A stretch of DNA of 64,000 nucleotides from Micromonospora rhizosphaerae. GTDB taxonomy: Bacteria; Actinomycetota; Actinomycetes; Mycobacteriales; Micromonosporaceae. The stretch lies in the NCBI RefSeq assembly GCF_900091465.1, contig NZ_FMHV01000002.1:6448001-6512000 (forward strand). The letters are read 5' to 3'. The stretch's first letter is position 1. Each line of letters opens with the position of its first letter. This document shows positions 7,896 to 16,099 of the stretch, one piece after another. A model generated the notes under the pieces. The model had not been told where the DNA came from, searched no databases, and worked only from the letters and a program-made list of their open reading frames with translations. The position numbers and the translations under genes were made by a program.

Positions 7896-10159
7896 ACGGC
7901 CGTCCGCTCATTGGAGAAGCGGAGGTCGGCCAGGGACCGCAGCTCCGGCGACTCGGGGCCGGTCTCCCGGTCGGCGACCAGCCAGCGCACGCCGTACCGG
8001 TCGCGCAGTTCGGCCAGGCGGGCGGCGGTGGGGGCGGTGAAGGCCACGTCGTTGGCCCGTAGCCGTTCGGTGTCCCAGAACGGGGCGTACGGTCCCTCGG
8101 GCAGCCCGACCATCCGAGGCGCGAACGCCCACCCCTCCACCAGCACCGAACGCTCGGCGTAGCCGCTCAGCCAGAACGACCGGGCGTCGCACCAGCCGTC
8201 CACCACTGCCCGGCAGTGCGCGTTGGTGGCGACCACGTCGTCCGGATCGCTGTGCGCCCGCACCCAGCGGGCCGCTTCCACCCGGGAGGCCGGCATCGCC
8301 ACCACCGGGTACGCCCCGCCGTTCGGGTAGTGCCGAGCGGCGGCGGCGTCCATGACCAGGCCGGGCGCGCCGGCGACCAGCACGGGGGTGAGCAGCAGCA
8401 GGGCGCCCCGTCCGGCCAGGGCGGGCCAGCGTTCGACGAGCGCCGGCCAGTACAGGGCCACCAGCAGCGCCACCACCGTCAGAGCGGCGGCCCAGAGGAG
8501 CAGGGGCAGCACCGGGGCGTACGCCGGGGTGCTCGGCGTGGTGGTGGCGGAGCTGAGCTGGACCGCGGTGAGCAGCACCGCGAACCCGGCCGTGGCCCCG
8601 CCGAGCAGCAGCCGACCCCGGGCCGGCAGCGCGGCCCGGTCGGCCATCTCGACCCAGCCCCAGGCGGAGAGGAGCACGCCGAAGGCGAAGCCGGCCCGGG
8701 TGAAGTACTGGTTGCTCCCGCCCGGGTGGCCGACCAGCAGGTAGATGGCCGGCCCGGCGAGCGCCCCGCCGAGCAGGAAGAGCTGCACCGGTTCCAGCCG
8801 CCCGCGGCGCAGCCGCAGCAGGCCCGCCACCCCGGTCAGCCGGAGCTGGAGGTTGAGCAGGAAGGCCAGCAGGACCGCCAGCCAGATCAGGACGCTCGCC
8901 CCCGCCGAGTGGCCCGGTCCCACGTACGTCCGCAGGCCGGAGAACGGGTCGACGGTCACCCCGTGGCTCTCGAAGGCGAAGAGCACGCAGGTCGCGAAGA
9001 CCTGCGCGGCCAACGCCAGACCGGCGGCGACGAGCACCGCCCGGGGCAGCCGCCGCCGGACCGCCAGCAGCACCGCGGCGGTGAACCCGAGCGCGGCCAG
9101 CACGACCGGCGCCGAGCTGGCCTTGGCCCCGGTCGAGGCGGCCAGGAAGAGCAGCGCGAGCGTCCAGGCGCCGCGCCCGAGCGGGGGCACGGCCACCCCG
9201 CGGGCCCGGCCGACGACCTCGCCGAGCGCGGCGATCAGGGGCAGCAGCAGCACCCAGCTGTACGTCATCGACGGGCTGCCCCAGACGATGAAGGTGGCCT
9301 GGGTCCCGAAGAGCTGCCGGAAGCCGTTCTCGAAGGCGAACTCCCCGACGGTGAACATCAGCGCGGCGGCGACCACCCCGGCGTACGGCCGGCCGCTGAT
9401 CCGCCAGCCGACCACGGCGACCAGCACGGCGGCCAGCGCACAGAGCGCCGGCACGGCCAGCCGGAAGAAGACCGTGGGCAGGTCGACCCCGCTGACCAGG
9501 CTGGTCGCCGCCAGATGGGCGAAGCCGAACCAGTGGTAGTGCAGCGGCTCGCCGGCCACCTGCGGCACGTCCGGGGGCACCTGGTGGGTGGCCGCCCCGG
9601 CGATGGAGAGCTGGAACGCCAGGTCGATGTACTGTGCCTGCCCCTCGTCGGTGGGGAGCACCGGGTTGACCTTGAGGAACGACTCGTTCAGGTAGAGCGC
9701 GAAGCCGGCGACCACCGCCGCGAGGGACCAGGCCCAGCCGGTCGGGGCCACCGTGTCGTAGCGGACCCGCCAGTGCCGGCGCAGCCGCGGCACCGCGGCG
9801 AACGGCAGCAGCACGGCGAGCGGCCAGAGCCACAGCCAGCCGGGCCTGCCGGCGGCGGTGAAGACCGCCCACGCGGCGAGCTCCAGCACCAGCCCGACCG
9901 CGGCGCCCAGCGCCAGGTCCTCGACCAGGGTGTGCGGCCGCCGGCGCAGCGCCCGGTAGGCCAGGGTGCCGGGCAGCAGCACGGCCAGCAGGGCGTACGC
10001 CGTCCAGCGGACGATGTCGAGCGGGGCCGTGCCGGCGGTGAGCAGGACGATGGCGACGAACGCGTAGCCCGCCACGGCCGGGGCGAACCGGACGGCCGCC
10101 GGGGCGCGGCGGGTGGCAACGGTTGGCGGGGCCGAGTCCCCGGTGGCGAGCGCGGTCAC
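7880..10159 (-). CDS. Large polytopic membrane protein, GT-C glycosyltransferase-like
   Basis: A 759 aa integral membrane protein with many hydrophobic segments over the first ~550 residues and a soluble C-terminal domain ending in YGVRWLVADRETG. An acidic extracytoplasmic-type loop, PTDEGQAQY, follows an early transmembrane helix, as in GT-C enzymes that use lipid-phosphate sugar donors. The GTG start at 10159 is chosen because it overlaps the TGA of the upstream GT2 gene (GTGA), giving translational coupling; a much longer reading frame upstream is antisense-like filler inside the GT2 gene. The likely role is transfer of a sugar from a polyprenyl-phosphate carrier made by the coupled GT2 enzyme to an envelope acceptor. 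That is inferred from the pairing and topology, not from a named family match. Confidence 0.75.
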   Translation of the reverse strand: MTALATGDSAPPTVATRRAPAAVRFAPAVAGYAFVAIVLLTAGTAPLDIVRWTAYALLAVLLPGTLAYRALRRRPHTLVEDLALGAAVGLVLELAAWAVFTAAGRPGWLWLWPLAVLLPFAAVPRLRRHWRVRYDTVAPTGWAWSLAAVVAGFALYLNESFLKVNPVLPTDEGQAQYIDLAFQLSIAGAATHQVPPDVPQVAGEPLHYHWFGFAHLAATSLVSGVDLPTVFFRLAVPALCALAAVLVAVVGWRISGRPYAGVVAAALMFTVGEFAFENGFRQLFGTQATFIVWGSPSMTYSWVLLLPLIAALGEVVGRARGVAVPPLGRGAWTLALLFLAASTGAKASSAPVVLAALGFTAAVLLAVRRRLPRAVLVAAGLALAAQVFATCVLFAFESHGVTVDPFSGLRTYVGPGHSAGASVLIWLAVLLAFLLNLQLRLTGVAGLLRLRRGRLEPVQLFLLGGALAGPAIYLLVGHPGGSNQYFTRAGFAFGVLLSAWGWVEMADRAALPARGRLLLGGATAGFAVLLTAVQLSSATTTPSTPAYAPVLPLLLWAAALTVVALLVALYWPALVERWPALAGRGALLLLTPVLVAGAPGLVMDAAAARHYPNGGAYPVVAMPASRVEAARWVRAHSDPDDVVATNAHCRAVVDGWCDARSFWLSGYAERSVLVEGWAFAPRMVGLPEGPYAPFWDTERLRANDVAFTAPTAARLAELRDRYGVRWLVADRETGPESPELRSLADLRFSNERTAVYRLR

Positions 10160-11154
10160 CGGAGGCTGTCGGCCAGCTCGACGACGTCCGCGGCGGGAAC
10201 GCCGGCGGCCGGCGGCCCGGCGGCGCTGTCGCTGGCCACGAAGTACGCGGGCCGGCCCTGCACCGCAGTGTAGATCCGGGCGACGTACTCGCCGAGCAGG
10301 CCGAGGCAGAGCAGCTGTACCGCGCCGAGGAAGAGGATCGCGACGTAGAGCGAGGGCCAGCCGGTGACCGTGGCGCCGGCGAACCAGGCGAGCACCGCCA
10401 CCACCACCAGCACCCCGCAGACGACCACCCCGGACAGCCCCAGCCAGGTGGCCAGCCGCAGCGGCGCGGCCGAGAAACTGGTCACGCTCTCGGCGGCCAG
10501 GCCGGCCATCCGGGACAGCGGATACTTCGTCCGCCCGGCGGCGCGTTCCTGCCGCTCGTAGGCGACCTCGCCGCTGGGGAAGCCGAGCCAGGGCACCACC
10601 AGCCGGAGCACCGGGCTGCGTTCCGGCAGCTCCCGCACCGCCTCCACCGCGGCCCGGCTGAGCAGCCGGAAGTCGCCGGCCTGGGCGGGCACCTGCTCGC
10701 CGACCAGGCGGCGCATCAGCCGGTAGTAGCCGGCCGCGGTCCACCGCTTGAACGCGGTGTCCCGGCTCCGGTCGGCCCGGACGCCGTAGACGATGTCCAG
10801 CTCCTCGGCGCGGGCCCGGCGCAGCATCGCCACGATGACCTCGGGCGGGTCCTGGAGGTCGGCGTCGATGCTGACCACGTATTCGCCCCGGGCGCGGAGC
10901 AGCCCGGCGACGAGGGCGGCCTGGTGGCCGCTGTTGCGGCGCAGCCGCAGCACCCGCAGTTCGGGCCAGCCCGCGCGCAGGGCGGTCAGCCCCGCCGCGG
11001 TGCCGTCGGTGCTGCCGTCGTCGACCGCCACCACCTCGTACGCGTCGCCGAGGCCGTCGAGCACGCCGCGCAGCCGCTCGGCCAGCAGCGGCAGGACACT
11101 CTCCTCGTTGAACATCGGCACCACCACGGAGAGTGCCGGCTGCGATCGCGTCAC
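10156..11154 (-). CDS. Polyprenyl-phosphate glycosyltransferase, GT2 family (DPMS/GtrB-like)
   Basis: A 332 aa enzyme predicted to move a sugar from a nucleotide donor to undecaprenyl- or decaprenyl-phosphate at the inner face of the membrane. The N-terminal GT-A domain has SVVVPMFNEE, VDDGSTDGT and the metal-binding DADLQDPPE. Two transmembrane helices follow at about residues 235-260 and 270-295, as in GtrB/ArnC-type proteins. Length is typical. It is the first gene of a two-gene unit with the GT-C-like membrane protein; the stop TGA overlaps the next GTG. Sugar identity cannot be read from sequence. Confidence 0.9.
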   Translation of the reverse strand: MTRSQPALSVVVPMFNEESVLPLLAERLRGVLDGLGDAYEVVAVDDGSTDGTAAGLTALRAGWPELRVLRLRRNSGHQAALVAGLLRARGEYVVSIDADLQDPPEVIVAMLRRARAEELDIVYGVRADRSRDTAFKRWTAAGYYRLMRRLVGEQVPAQAGDFRLLSRAAVEAVRELPERSPVLRLVVPWLGFPSGEVAYERQERAAGRTKYPLSRMAGLAAESVTSFSAAPLRLATWLGLSGVVVCGVLVVVAVLAWFAGATVTGWPSLYVAILFLGAVQLLCLGLLGEYVARIYTAVQGRPAYFVASDSAAGPPAAGVPAADVVELADSLR

Positions 11155-11280
11155 GGCCTCGACCCTCCGTTCCCTGCGGCGGCGGACGGCCCGACGCTAC
11201 CAGTCGGGGTCGTCGCGGTCCGGTCCGTCGCCAGGGACCACCGGGTCAGCGGACAGGGGCGGCGCTCGGGCCGCCGGCGG

Positions 11281-13008
11281 TCAGGCGGCGCAGGTGGTGG
11301 CGGGCAGCCCGGACACCGGGACGGGGGACCGGCCGCCCGGTCGGGCCTTGCCGGCGAGCACCCCGGCCAGCGCGGTCATCGACGCGCGGCTGGACGAATA
11401 GGTCGCCAGCAGCGTCGGCGACTTCGCCCCCGCCAGCACGTACGGGGTGTCCATGGCCACCGTCACCGCGGCGTCGGCGCGCAGGTCGCCGGCGTCGTCG
11501 CCGTACCCGACCAGGTGCACCAACGTGCCACCGCTCGGCACGACCTTCACCCCGGCCGCGGTGAGCGCCCCGGCCAGCGCCGCCCGGGTCCGGTCCCGCC
11601 CTCCGGAGGAGGTGACGGTGACCGGGCCGGTCACCGGGCCCCCGCAGCGGCCGCGCAGCACGGTGACCGCGGCGGCCGCCAGGTCGTTCGCCGCCTTGCG
11701 GTGGGCCGGGCTGTTCAGGGTGGACATCTCCGGGGCCGGCCGGTCGGCCAGCTTGAACTTCATGGTGAGCACCCGGGTGACCGCCTCCACCAGCCGGGCC
11801 CGCGGCAACGAGCCCTCCCGGAGGGCGGCGAGCAGTCCGTGGTACGCCTGGCTGACGTTCGGGGTCATCAGGATGAGGTCGTTGCCGGCGTTGAGCGCCC
11901 GGACCGCCGCCTCGCCGGGCGACCAGCGCTTGGCCGGCGGCATGTTCATCCCGTCGGTGATCACGACGCCCTGGAAGCCGAGCTGGCCGCGGAGCACGTC
12001 GGTGAGGAGCTTGCGGGAGAAGGTGGCCGGGGTGCCCGGGTCGACCGCCTTCACGTCCAGGTGGGCGGACATCACCGCCATCGCGCCGGCGTCGATCCCC
12101 GCGGTGAACGGCGGGAACGCGGTGCGGTCCAGCACCGGCCGGGGCTGGGCGACCACCGGCAGGTCCTTGTGCGAGTCGGCACCGGTCAGCCCGTGCCCGG
12201 GGAAGTGCTTGACGCTGGCCGCCACCCCGGCGGCCTGCAGGCCCTTCACCGCGCCGGCCACCTGTGCGGACGCGTTCTTCGGGTCGGCGCCGAAGGAGCG
12301 GGAGCCGATCACGGTGCTGCGGGTGGCGAGCACATCGGCGACCGGGGCGAAGTCGAGGTTGATGCCCATCGCGGCGAGTTCCGCGCCGGCGACCCGCCAG
12401 GCGGCCTCGGTCAGCGCCGGGTTCCCGGCCGCGCCGGCCGCCAGCGGGCTGGGCAGCAGGGTCACCCCGTCGGTGATCCGGGTGACCACGCCGTACTCCT
12501 GGTCGGTGCCGATCAGGAAGGGGGCCGGGCCGGCGGGGAGCTTCCCCGCGGCCGCGCGCAGCCCGGTGGTCAGATCCCGGACCTGCCGGGGGTTGTCGAC
12601 GTTGGTGGTGGCCTGGTTGCCGGAGGTGGGGTCGTCGGCGCTGAAGCCGACCAGGATCACCCCGCCGAGCCGGAACTTCGCCACCATCTCGGCCGGGGTG
12701 TCGACCCCGGCGAGGGTTCGGTTGCCGGCGGCCGACCCGGGCGACACCCGGGTGGCCGAGCTGCCGTAGGCGTACGGCATCAGCACCTGGCCGACCAGGT
12801 CCTCGTCGGCGAGCGCGCGCACCAGGGCCGCGGCGCGGGCCGCCGGGTCGCCGGCGGTCGGGGTCGGCGCGGGGGCCGCGGCGGAGGGGCTCGGCGGTGG
12901 GGTGGAACGCGGTCGTCTCGACCCTCCCGCGCAGCCGGAGACGAGCAGCGCGGTCAGTGCGGCGAGCGCGACGCCGGCACGTCGCGGGGCAATCGACACG
13001 CGGCCCAT
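11281..13008 (-). CDS. nagZ: Glycoside hydrolase family 3 lipoprotein, beta-N-acetylhexosaminidase-like
   Basis: A 575 aa exported GH3 enzyme. The N terminus is a lipoprotein signal with lipobox LVSGC (Cys26), then a Pro/Ala-rich linker (about 30-50), so it should be tethered outside the membrane. KHFPGHG (about 264-270) followed by ADSHKD is the NagZ-type loop carrying the His/Asp acid-base dyad, and ITDGMNM (about 347-353) carries the nucleophile Asp. A C-terminal alpha/beta sandwich domain is present (about 400-575), as in longer actinobacterial and Bacillus NagZ. Expected substrate: terminal beta-1,4 GlcNAc of peptidoglycan fragments during wall turnover. The gene stands alone. Confidence 0.9.
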   Translation of the reverse strand: MGRVSIAPRRAGVALAALTALLVSGCAGGSRRPRSTPPPSPSAAAPAPTPTAGDPAARAAALVRALADEDLVGQVLMPYAYGSSATRVSPGSAAGNRTLAGVDTPAEMVAKFRLGGVILVGFSADDPTSGNQATTNVDNPRQVRDLTTGLRAAAGKLPAGPAPFLIGTDQEYGVVTRITDGVTLLPSPLAAGAAGNPALTEAAWRVAGAELAAMGINLDFAPVADVLATRSTVIGSRSFGADPKNASAQVAGAVKGLQAAGVAASVKHFPGHGLTGADSHKDLPVVAQPRPVLDRTAFPPFTAGIDAGAMAVMSAHLDVKAVDPGTPATFSRKLLTDVLRGQLGFQGVVITDGMNMPPAKRWSPGEAAVRALNAGNDLILMTPNVSQAYHGLLAALREGSLPRARLVEAVTRVLTMKFKLADRPAPEMSTLNSPAHRKAANDLAAAAVTVLRGRCGGPVTGPVTVTSSGGRDRTRAALAGALTAAGVKVVPSGGTLVHLVGYGDDAGDLRADAAVTVAMDTPYVLAGAKSPTLLATYSSSRASMTALAGVLAGKARPGGRSPVPVSGLPATTCAA

Positions 13009-13047
13009 CCCACCAGTTCACCGTTTATCGGGCAACTTGACCTTCCG

Positions 13048-13539
13048 TCAGCCGACCCGGGTGAGCAGGGTCACCGGCGCTCCGTCGCCCGCGTACCGGT
13101 AGGGCTCGAGCTCGGCGTCCCAGGCGGTACCGAGCGCCTTGTCGAGGGCGTGCGCGAGCGCCTCCGGGGCGCGGGCGGCGGCCATGATGCTGCGCAGCCG
13201 GTCCTCGCCGAGCTGGATGTCGCCGGCCGCGCCGACGGTGGCCCGGAAGAGGTCCCGCCCCGGGACGTACATGAACCGCTCGCCGTCCGTGCCGGGGCTG
13301 GGCTCCTCGGTCACCTCGAAACGGATCATGGGCCACTGCCGGAGGGCAGCAGCCAGTTCGGCGCCCGTCCCCGGGCTACCGGTCCACCCGCACTCGGCGC
13401 GCCGGGCGCCGGGATCCACGGGCTGGGCCGTCCACTGCAGGTCGACCGGCGCGGCGAGGACGCGCGCGATCGCCCACTCGACGTGCGAGCACACGGCGAG
13501 CGGGGTCGAGTGGACGTATACGACGCCACGCGTTGGCAC
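13048..13539 (-). CDS. DUF3145 family protein
   Basis: A 163 aa soluble protein of unknown function. It matches the actinobacteria-specific DUF3145 family by the N-terminal pattern TRGVVYVHS...AVCSHVEWA, the central ELAAALRQWPMIRFEVTEE and the C-terminal DAELEPYRYAG. No catalytic residues are obvious and no signal peptide is present. It lies 39 bp upstream of the GH3 lipoprotein gene on the same strand and could be co-transcribed with it. Confidence 0.85.
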   Translation of the reverse strand: MPTRGVVYVHSTPLAVCSHVEWAIARVLAAPVDLQWTAQPVDPGARRAECGWTGSPGTGAELAAALRQWPMIRFEVTEEPSPGTDGERFMYVPGRDLFRATVGAAGDIQLGEDRLRSIMAAARAPEALAHALDKALGTAWDAELEPYRYAGDGAPVTLLTRVG

Positions 13540-13854
13540 GGTGACCTCCCGGAGAGCGAGGTGCGTCTTCCCCTACGACCTCGTTCACCCGAGTGGTGTC
13601 TGGAACACATGATGACCCGTGTGACGGATGGTGCGCCAGCGAATCGGAAAATTCGCCGGTCGGAATAGTCGGACGGGTGAGCCGGTTGACCCCCATGACG
13701 GCGCGATGACCAGCCAGGTGTCGTGCTCGTGTACAGTTCTCTGGGCGGTTCTGTGCCGCCGCACGTCTTCGCGGGCCGAGGCTCATCCGGGCGTCACCCG
13801 CAACAGCCCCCGGACTTTTTTCAGTCCTCCCGTACGTCTGCAAGGAGTACCTCC
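13540..13854. other. Intergenic region between divergent genes; possible promoter for 13855 gene
   Basis: A 315 bp gap separating the divergent DUF3145 gene and the small gene at 13855. I see no credible coding region. A TACAGT hexamer at 13732-13737 could serve as a -10 element for the plus-strand gene, leaving a leader of about 110 nt. Within that leader GGACT/AGTCC (13812-13827) closes a small hairpin with a T-rich loop just before the ribosome binding site. These sites are weak and unverified. Confidence 0.3.
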
Positions 13855-14184
13855 GTGGCGAGCAACACCTCTAAGACCGCGCGCGCGTCAGTCCGGGCCG
13901 GCCAGGCTGGCCAGGGTGGCGCCCTCAGCGTGCTGGGCGAGTTCAAGTACCTGATCCCGCTCAACGGCGGCAAGCACGCCTACGTGCGCAACCTGACCAA
14001 CGGCAAGACCGCGCACCTGCGCACCGACTCCGAGGCCTTCGTCGAGGAGATCCGGGCGCTGGCCGCCGCCGGCCACGCCGCCAAGATCCGGGCGGAGATC
14101 AACAGCCTCGCCGCCGCTCACCCGCAGCACGGCTGGGACGCCACCGAGAAGCGCCTCGTCGAGGCTGGCGTCTTCGAGGGCTGA
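13855..14184 (+). CDS. Small conserved-looking basic protein, function unknown
   Basis: A 109 aa protein I do not recognise. The GTG start is chosen because AAGGAG lies 8 bp upstream; longer upstream reading in this frame is low-complexity. The first ~25 residues are Ser/Thr/Ala/Arg-rich and probably flexible. The rest ([14 protein letters not shown], then [17 protein letters not shown]) reads as a compact alpha/beta domain, with an Ala-rich helix and a C-terminal [13 protein letters not shown]. No cysteines, signal peptide or membrane segment. The strong ribosome site, isolated position and following terminator point to a well-expressed single gene. Confidence 0.75.
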   Translation: MASNTSKTARASVRAGQAGQGGALSVLGEFKYLIPLNGGKHAYVRNLTNGKTAHLRTDSEAFVEEIRALAAAGHAAKIRAEINSLAAAHPQHGWDATEKRLVEAGVFEG

Positions 14185-14202
14185 GCCCTCTCCGCAACAT
14201 AA

Positions 14203-14238
14203 CGAACCGCCCGTCGGGTCATCCCGGCGGGCGGTTCG
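14203..14238. terminator. Bidirectional terminator hairpin
   Basis: CGAACCGCCCG (14203-14213) pairs perfectly with CGGGCGGTTCG (14228-14238), and the loop contains a further CGGG/CCCG stem. It lies between convergent genes and overlaps the last codons of the carbonic anhydrase gene, so it can serve both transcripts. Confidence 0.75.
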
Positions 14239-14863
14239 CTGTCTCCTCCTCTGCCAGCAGGGTGACCTCGCCGGTGGCCAGGTCGTACACGGCACCGACC
14301 ACGGCCACCTCCCCGCTGGCGACCGGCCCGGCGAGCAGATCGTCGGCGCGCAGCGTGGCCACCGTGCGCAGCACGTGCCGGCGTACCGCCATCGGATGGG
14401 CCCGGGGATCGTCCGCGCCCACCTCGGAGACCGCCGGGGCGATCTGGTCCACCACGTACGCCAACGAGCCGCCCGGCCGCTCCCCGGTGCGCAGGGTGTC
14501 CACGGCCGAGGCGACCGCCCCGCAGCGCTCGTGCCCGAGCACCATCACCAGCGGCACCCCGAGCTGGCCGACCACGTACTCGATCGAGCCGCAGACCGCC
14601 CGGTCCAGCACGTGCGCGCCGGTGCGGATCACGCAGATCGACCCGAAGGTCTGGTCGAAGATCGCCTCCAGCGGGACCCGCGAGTCGATACAGCCGAGCA
14701 GCACGGCGTACGGCTCCTGGTCGCCGGAGGCGACGGCCGCCGCGGCGGTCACGTCGTGGCCGTGCACGGGCTGACCGCTGACGAAGCGGCGGTTTCCGGC
14801 GAGCAGCTCGGCGAGGGCCGTACGGGGCGTGCGGCCGGCCGACATCCGCCGAGGCGAGGACAT
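14219..14863 (-). CDS. Beta-class carbonic anhydrase
   Basis: A 214 aa zinc enzyme interconverting CO2 and bicarbonate. The Zn/active-site signature is intact: CIDSR with the Cys ligand and Asp-Arg dyad, then HERCG supplying His and second Cys about 55 residues later. The start is placed at ATG 14863, giving a normal family length; the frame stays open further upstream without a better start, and ATG 14845 is an alternative. No signal peptide remains with this start. Bicarbonate supply for the biotin carboxylases at the start of the window is a plausible but unproven link. Confidence 0.9.
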   Translation of the reverse strand: MSSPRRMSAGRTPRTALAELLAGNRRFVSGQPVHGHDVTAAAAVASGDQEPYAVLLGCIDSRVPLEAIFDQTFGSICVIRTGAHVLDRAVCGSIEYVVGQLGVPLVMVLGHERCGAVASAVDTLRTGERPGGSLAYVVDQIAPAVSEVGADDPRAHPMAVRRHVLRTVATLRADDLLAGPVASGEVAVVGAVYDLATGEVTLLAEEETANRPPG

Positions 14864-15014
14864 GCCCACCAGCCTGGTCGCCGATCCGACGCCGCGGGCG
14901 CCGGTTGCGAATCTTCTCACCACCACGATTGGCGTGTTGTCATGATGGGTAGCCGGTGTTACCGCCGGGTTAACCCGGTGTGAAGCGACACCGGGCGGCC
15001 TGGGGGAGGCGGCG

Positions 15015-15980
15015 ATGCCGGAGCACCTGGAGCTACGGCTTCCCGACGACGTACGCCTGCACGTCGAGGCGACCGGGCCGCGCGACGCCGAAGTCACCGT
15101 GATCCTGCTGCACGGCTGGACGCTGGACGGGCGGGCCTGGCACCATCAGCTCGCCCACCTGCGGGAACGCTTCGGCGACCGGGTCCGCGTGGTCAGCTAC
15201 GACGCCCGGGGGCACGGCCGGTCCAGCTGCATGCCGCTGCGCACGGCCACCCTGGCCCAGCTCGGCGACGACCTGGCCGCGGTGGTCGACGAGGTCGCCC
15301 CGACCGGTCGGGTGGTGCTCGTCGGGCACTCGATGGGTGGGATGACCGTGATGGAGTACGCCCACCGCCACCCGGCGCACTTCGCCGCCCGCACCACCGG
15401 CCTGGTCTTCGTTTCCACCACCGCCGAGGGGCACACGCACACCGTCTACGGGCTGTCGCCGCGGATCGCCCGGTTGATCCGGCTCGCCGAGACCACCGGC
15501 GCCGGGGTGCTGGCCCGGTGCGGGTCCTGGCGCCCGCCCCGGGCGCTGCTGCGCGCGTTGCGACCCAGCATCCGCTGGATGCTCTTCGGGGACCGCTCCG
15601 AAGCGGCCGACATCCGGCTGGTCACCTCCGCGGTGGCCCGTGCCTCGCTGCGCTCGATCGGCGGGTTCCGCGCCTCCATCGGGGCCCAGCACCGGCTGGA
15701 CACCCTCGCCGAGCTGGCCCACCTACCGGCCGCCGCGCTGGTCGGCGACCGGGACCGGCTCACCCCGCCGCCGTGCGCGGAGTCGATCGCTGCGGCGCTG
15801 CCGACCACCGAGCTGACCGTCTGCCCGGGCGCCGGGCACATGCTGATGATGGAACGGCCGGACGAGGTCAACGCGGCGCTGACCGGGGTGCTCCGGCAGG
15901 TGCTGGAGCGGCCCGGCCTGGGCGGCGCCCGCACCGGGACCGGGGACGCACCGGCTGCCGGGGTGGGAACGGCCGGATAA
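15015..15980 (+). CDS. Alpha/beta hydrolase
   Basis: A 321 aa alpha/beta-hydrolase-fold protein. Oxyanion motif HGWTLDGR is followed by nucleophile elbow GHSMGG (Ser about residue 107), acid Asp in VGDRDRLTPP and catalytic His in GAGHMLMME. The insertion between strands 6 and 7 (about 150-220) would form a cap. The C-terminal ~25 residues are Gly/Ala/Thr-rich and probably disordered. No signal peptide. Substrate unknown; esterase, lipase-like or lactonase activity are all possible. It is divergent from the carbonic anhydrase gene. Confidence 0.85.
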   Translation: MPEHLELRLPDDVRLHVEATGPRDAEVTVILLHGWTLDGRAWHHQLAHLRERFGDRVRVVSYDARGHGRSSCMPLRTATLAQLGDDLAAVVDEVAPTGRVVLVGHSMGGMTVMEYAHRHPAHFAARTTGLVFVSTTAEGHTHTVYGLSPRIARLIRLAETTGAGVLARCGSWRPPRALLRALRPSIRWMLFGDRSEAADIRLVTSAVARASLRSIGGFRASIGAQHRLDTLAELAHLPAAALVGDRDRLTPPPCAESIAAALPTTELTVCPGAGHMLMMERPDEVNAALTGVLRQVLERPGLGGARTGTGDAPAAGVGTAG

Positions 15981-16017
15981 CGGGCAACCGGGACGGGGTG
16001 TTCCGGGAACCGGCATG

Positions 16018-16031
16018 GCCCTCGCGAGGGC
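16018..16031. terminator. Short GC palindrome downstream of hydrolase gene
   Basis: GCCCTCGCGAGGGC is a perfect 14-bp palindrome 38 bp past the hydrolase stop and about 70 bp ahead of helD. It could end the hydrolase transcript or be a protein-binding site; a 14-bp perfect palindrome has almost no loop, which weakens the terminator reading. Confidence 0.3.
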
Positions 16032-16099
16032 TGACGTGCTGGCCCGTACCCTCATTCAGCGCGTCATGCCCCACCGCCGTGACCACAGGAGCCACCCCG

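Noticed and set aside
10123..13668. An 1181-codon plus-strand frame opposite the GT2, GH3 and DUF3145 genes
   Set aside because: Antisense to three well-supported genes, with no domain signature of its own.
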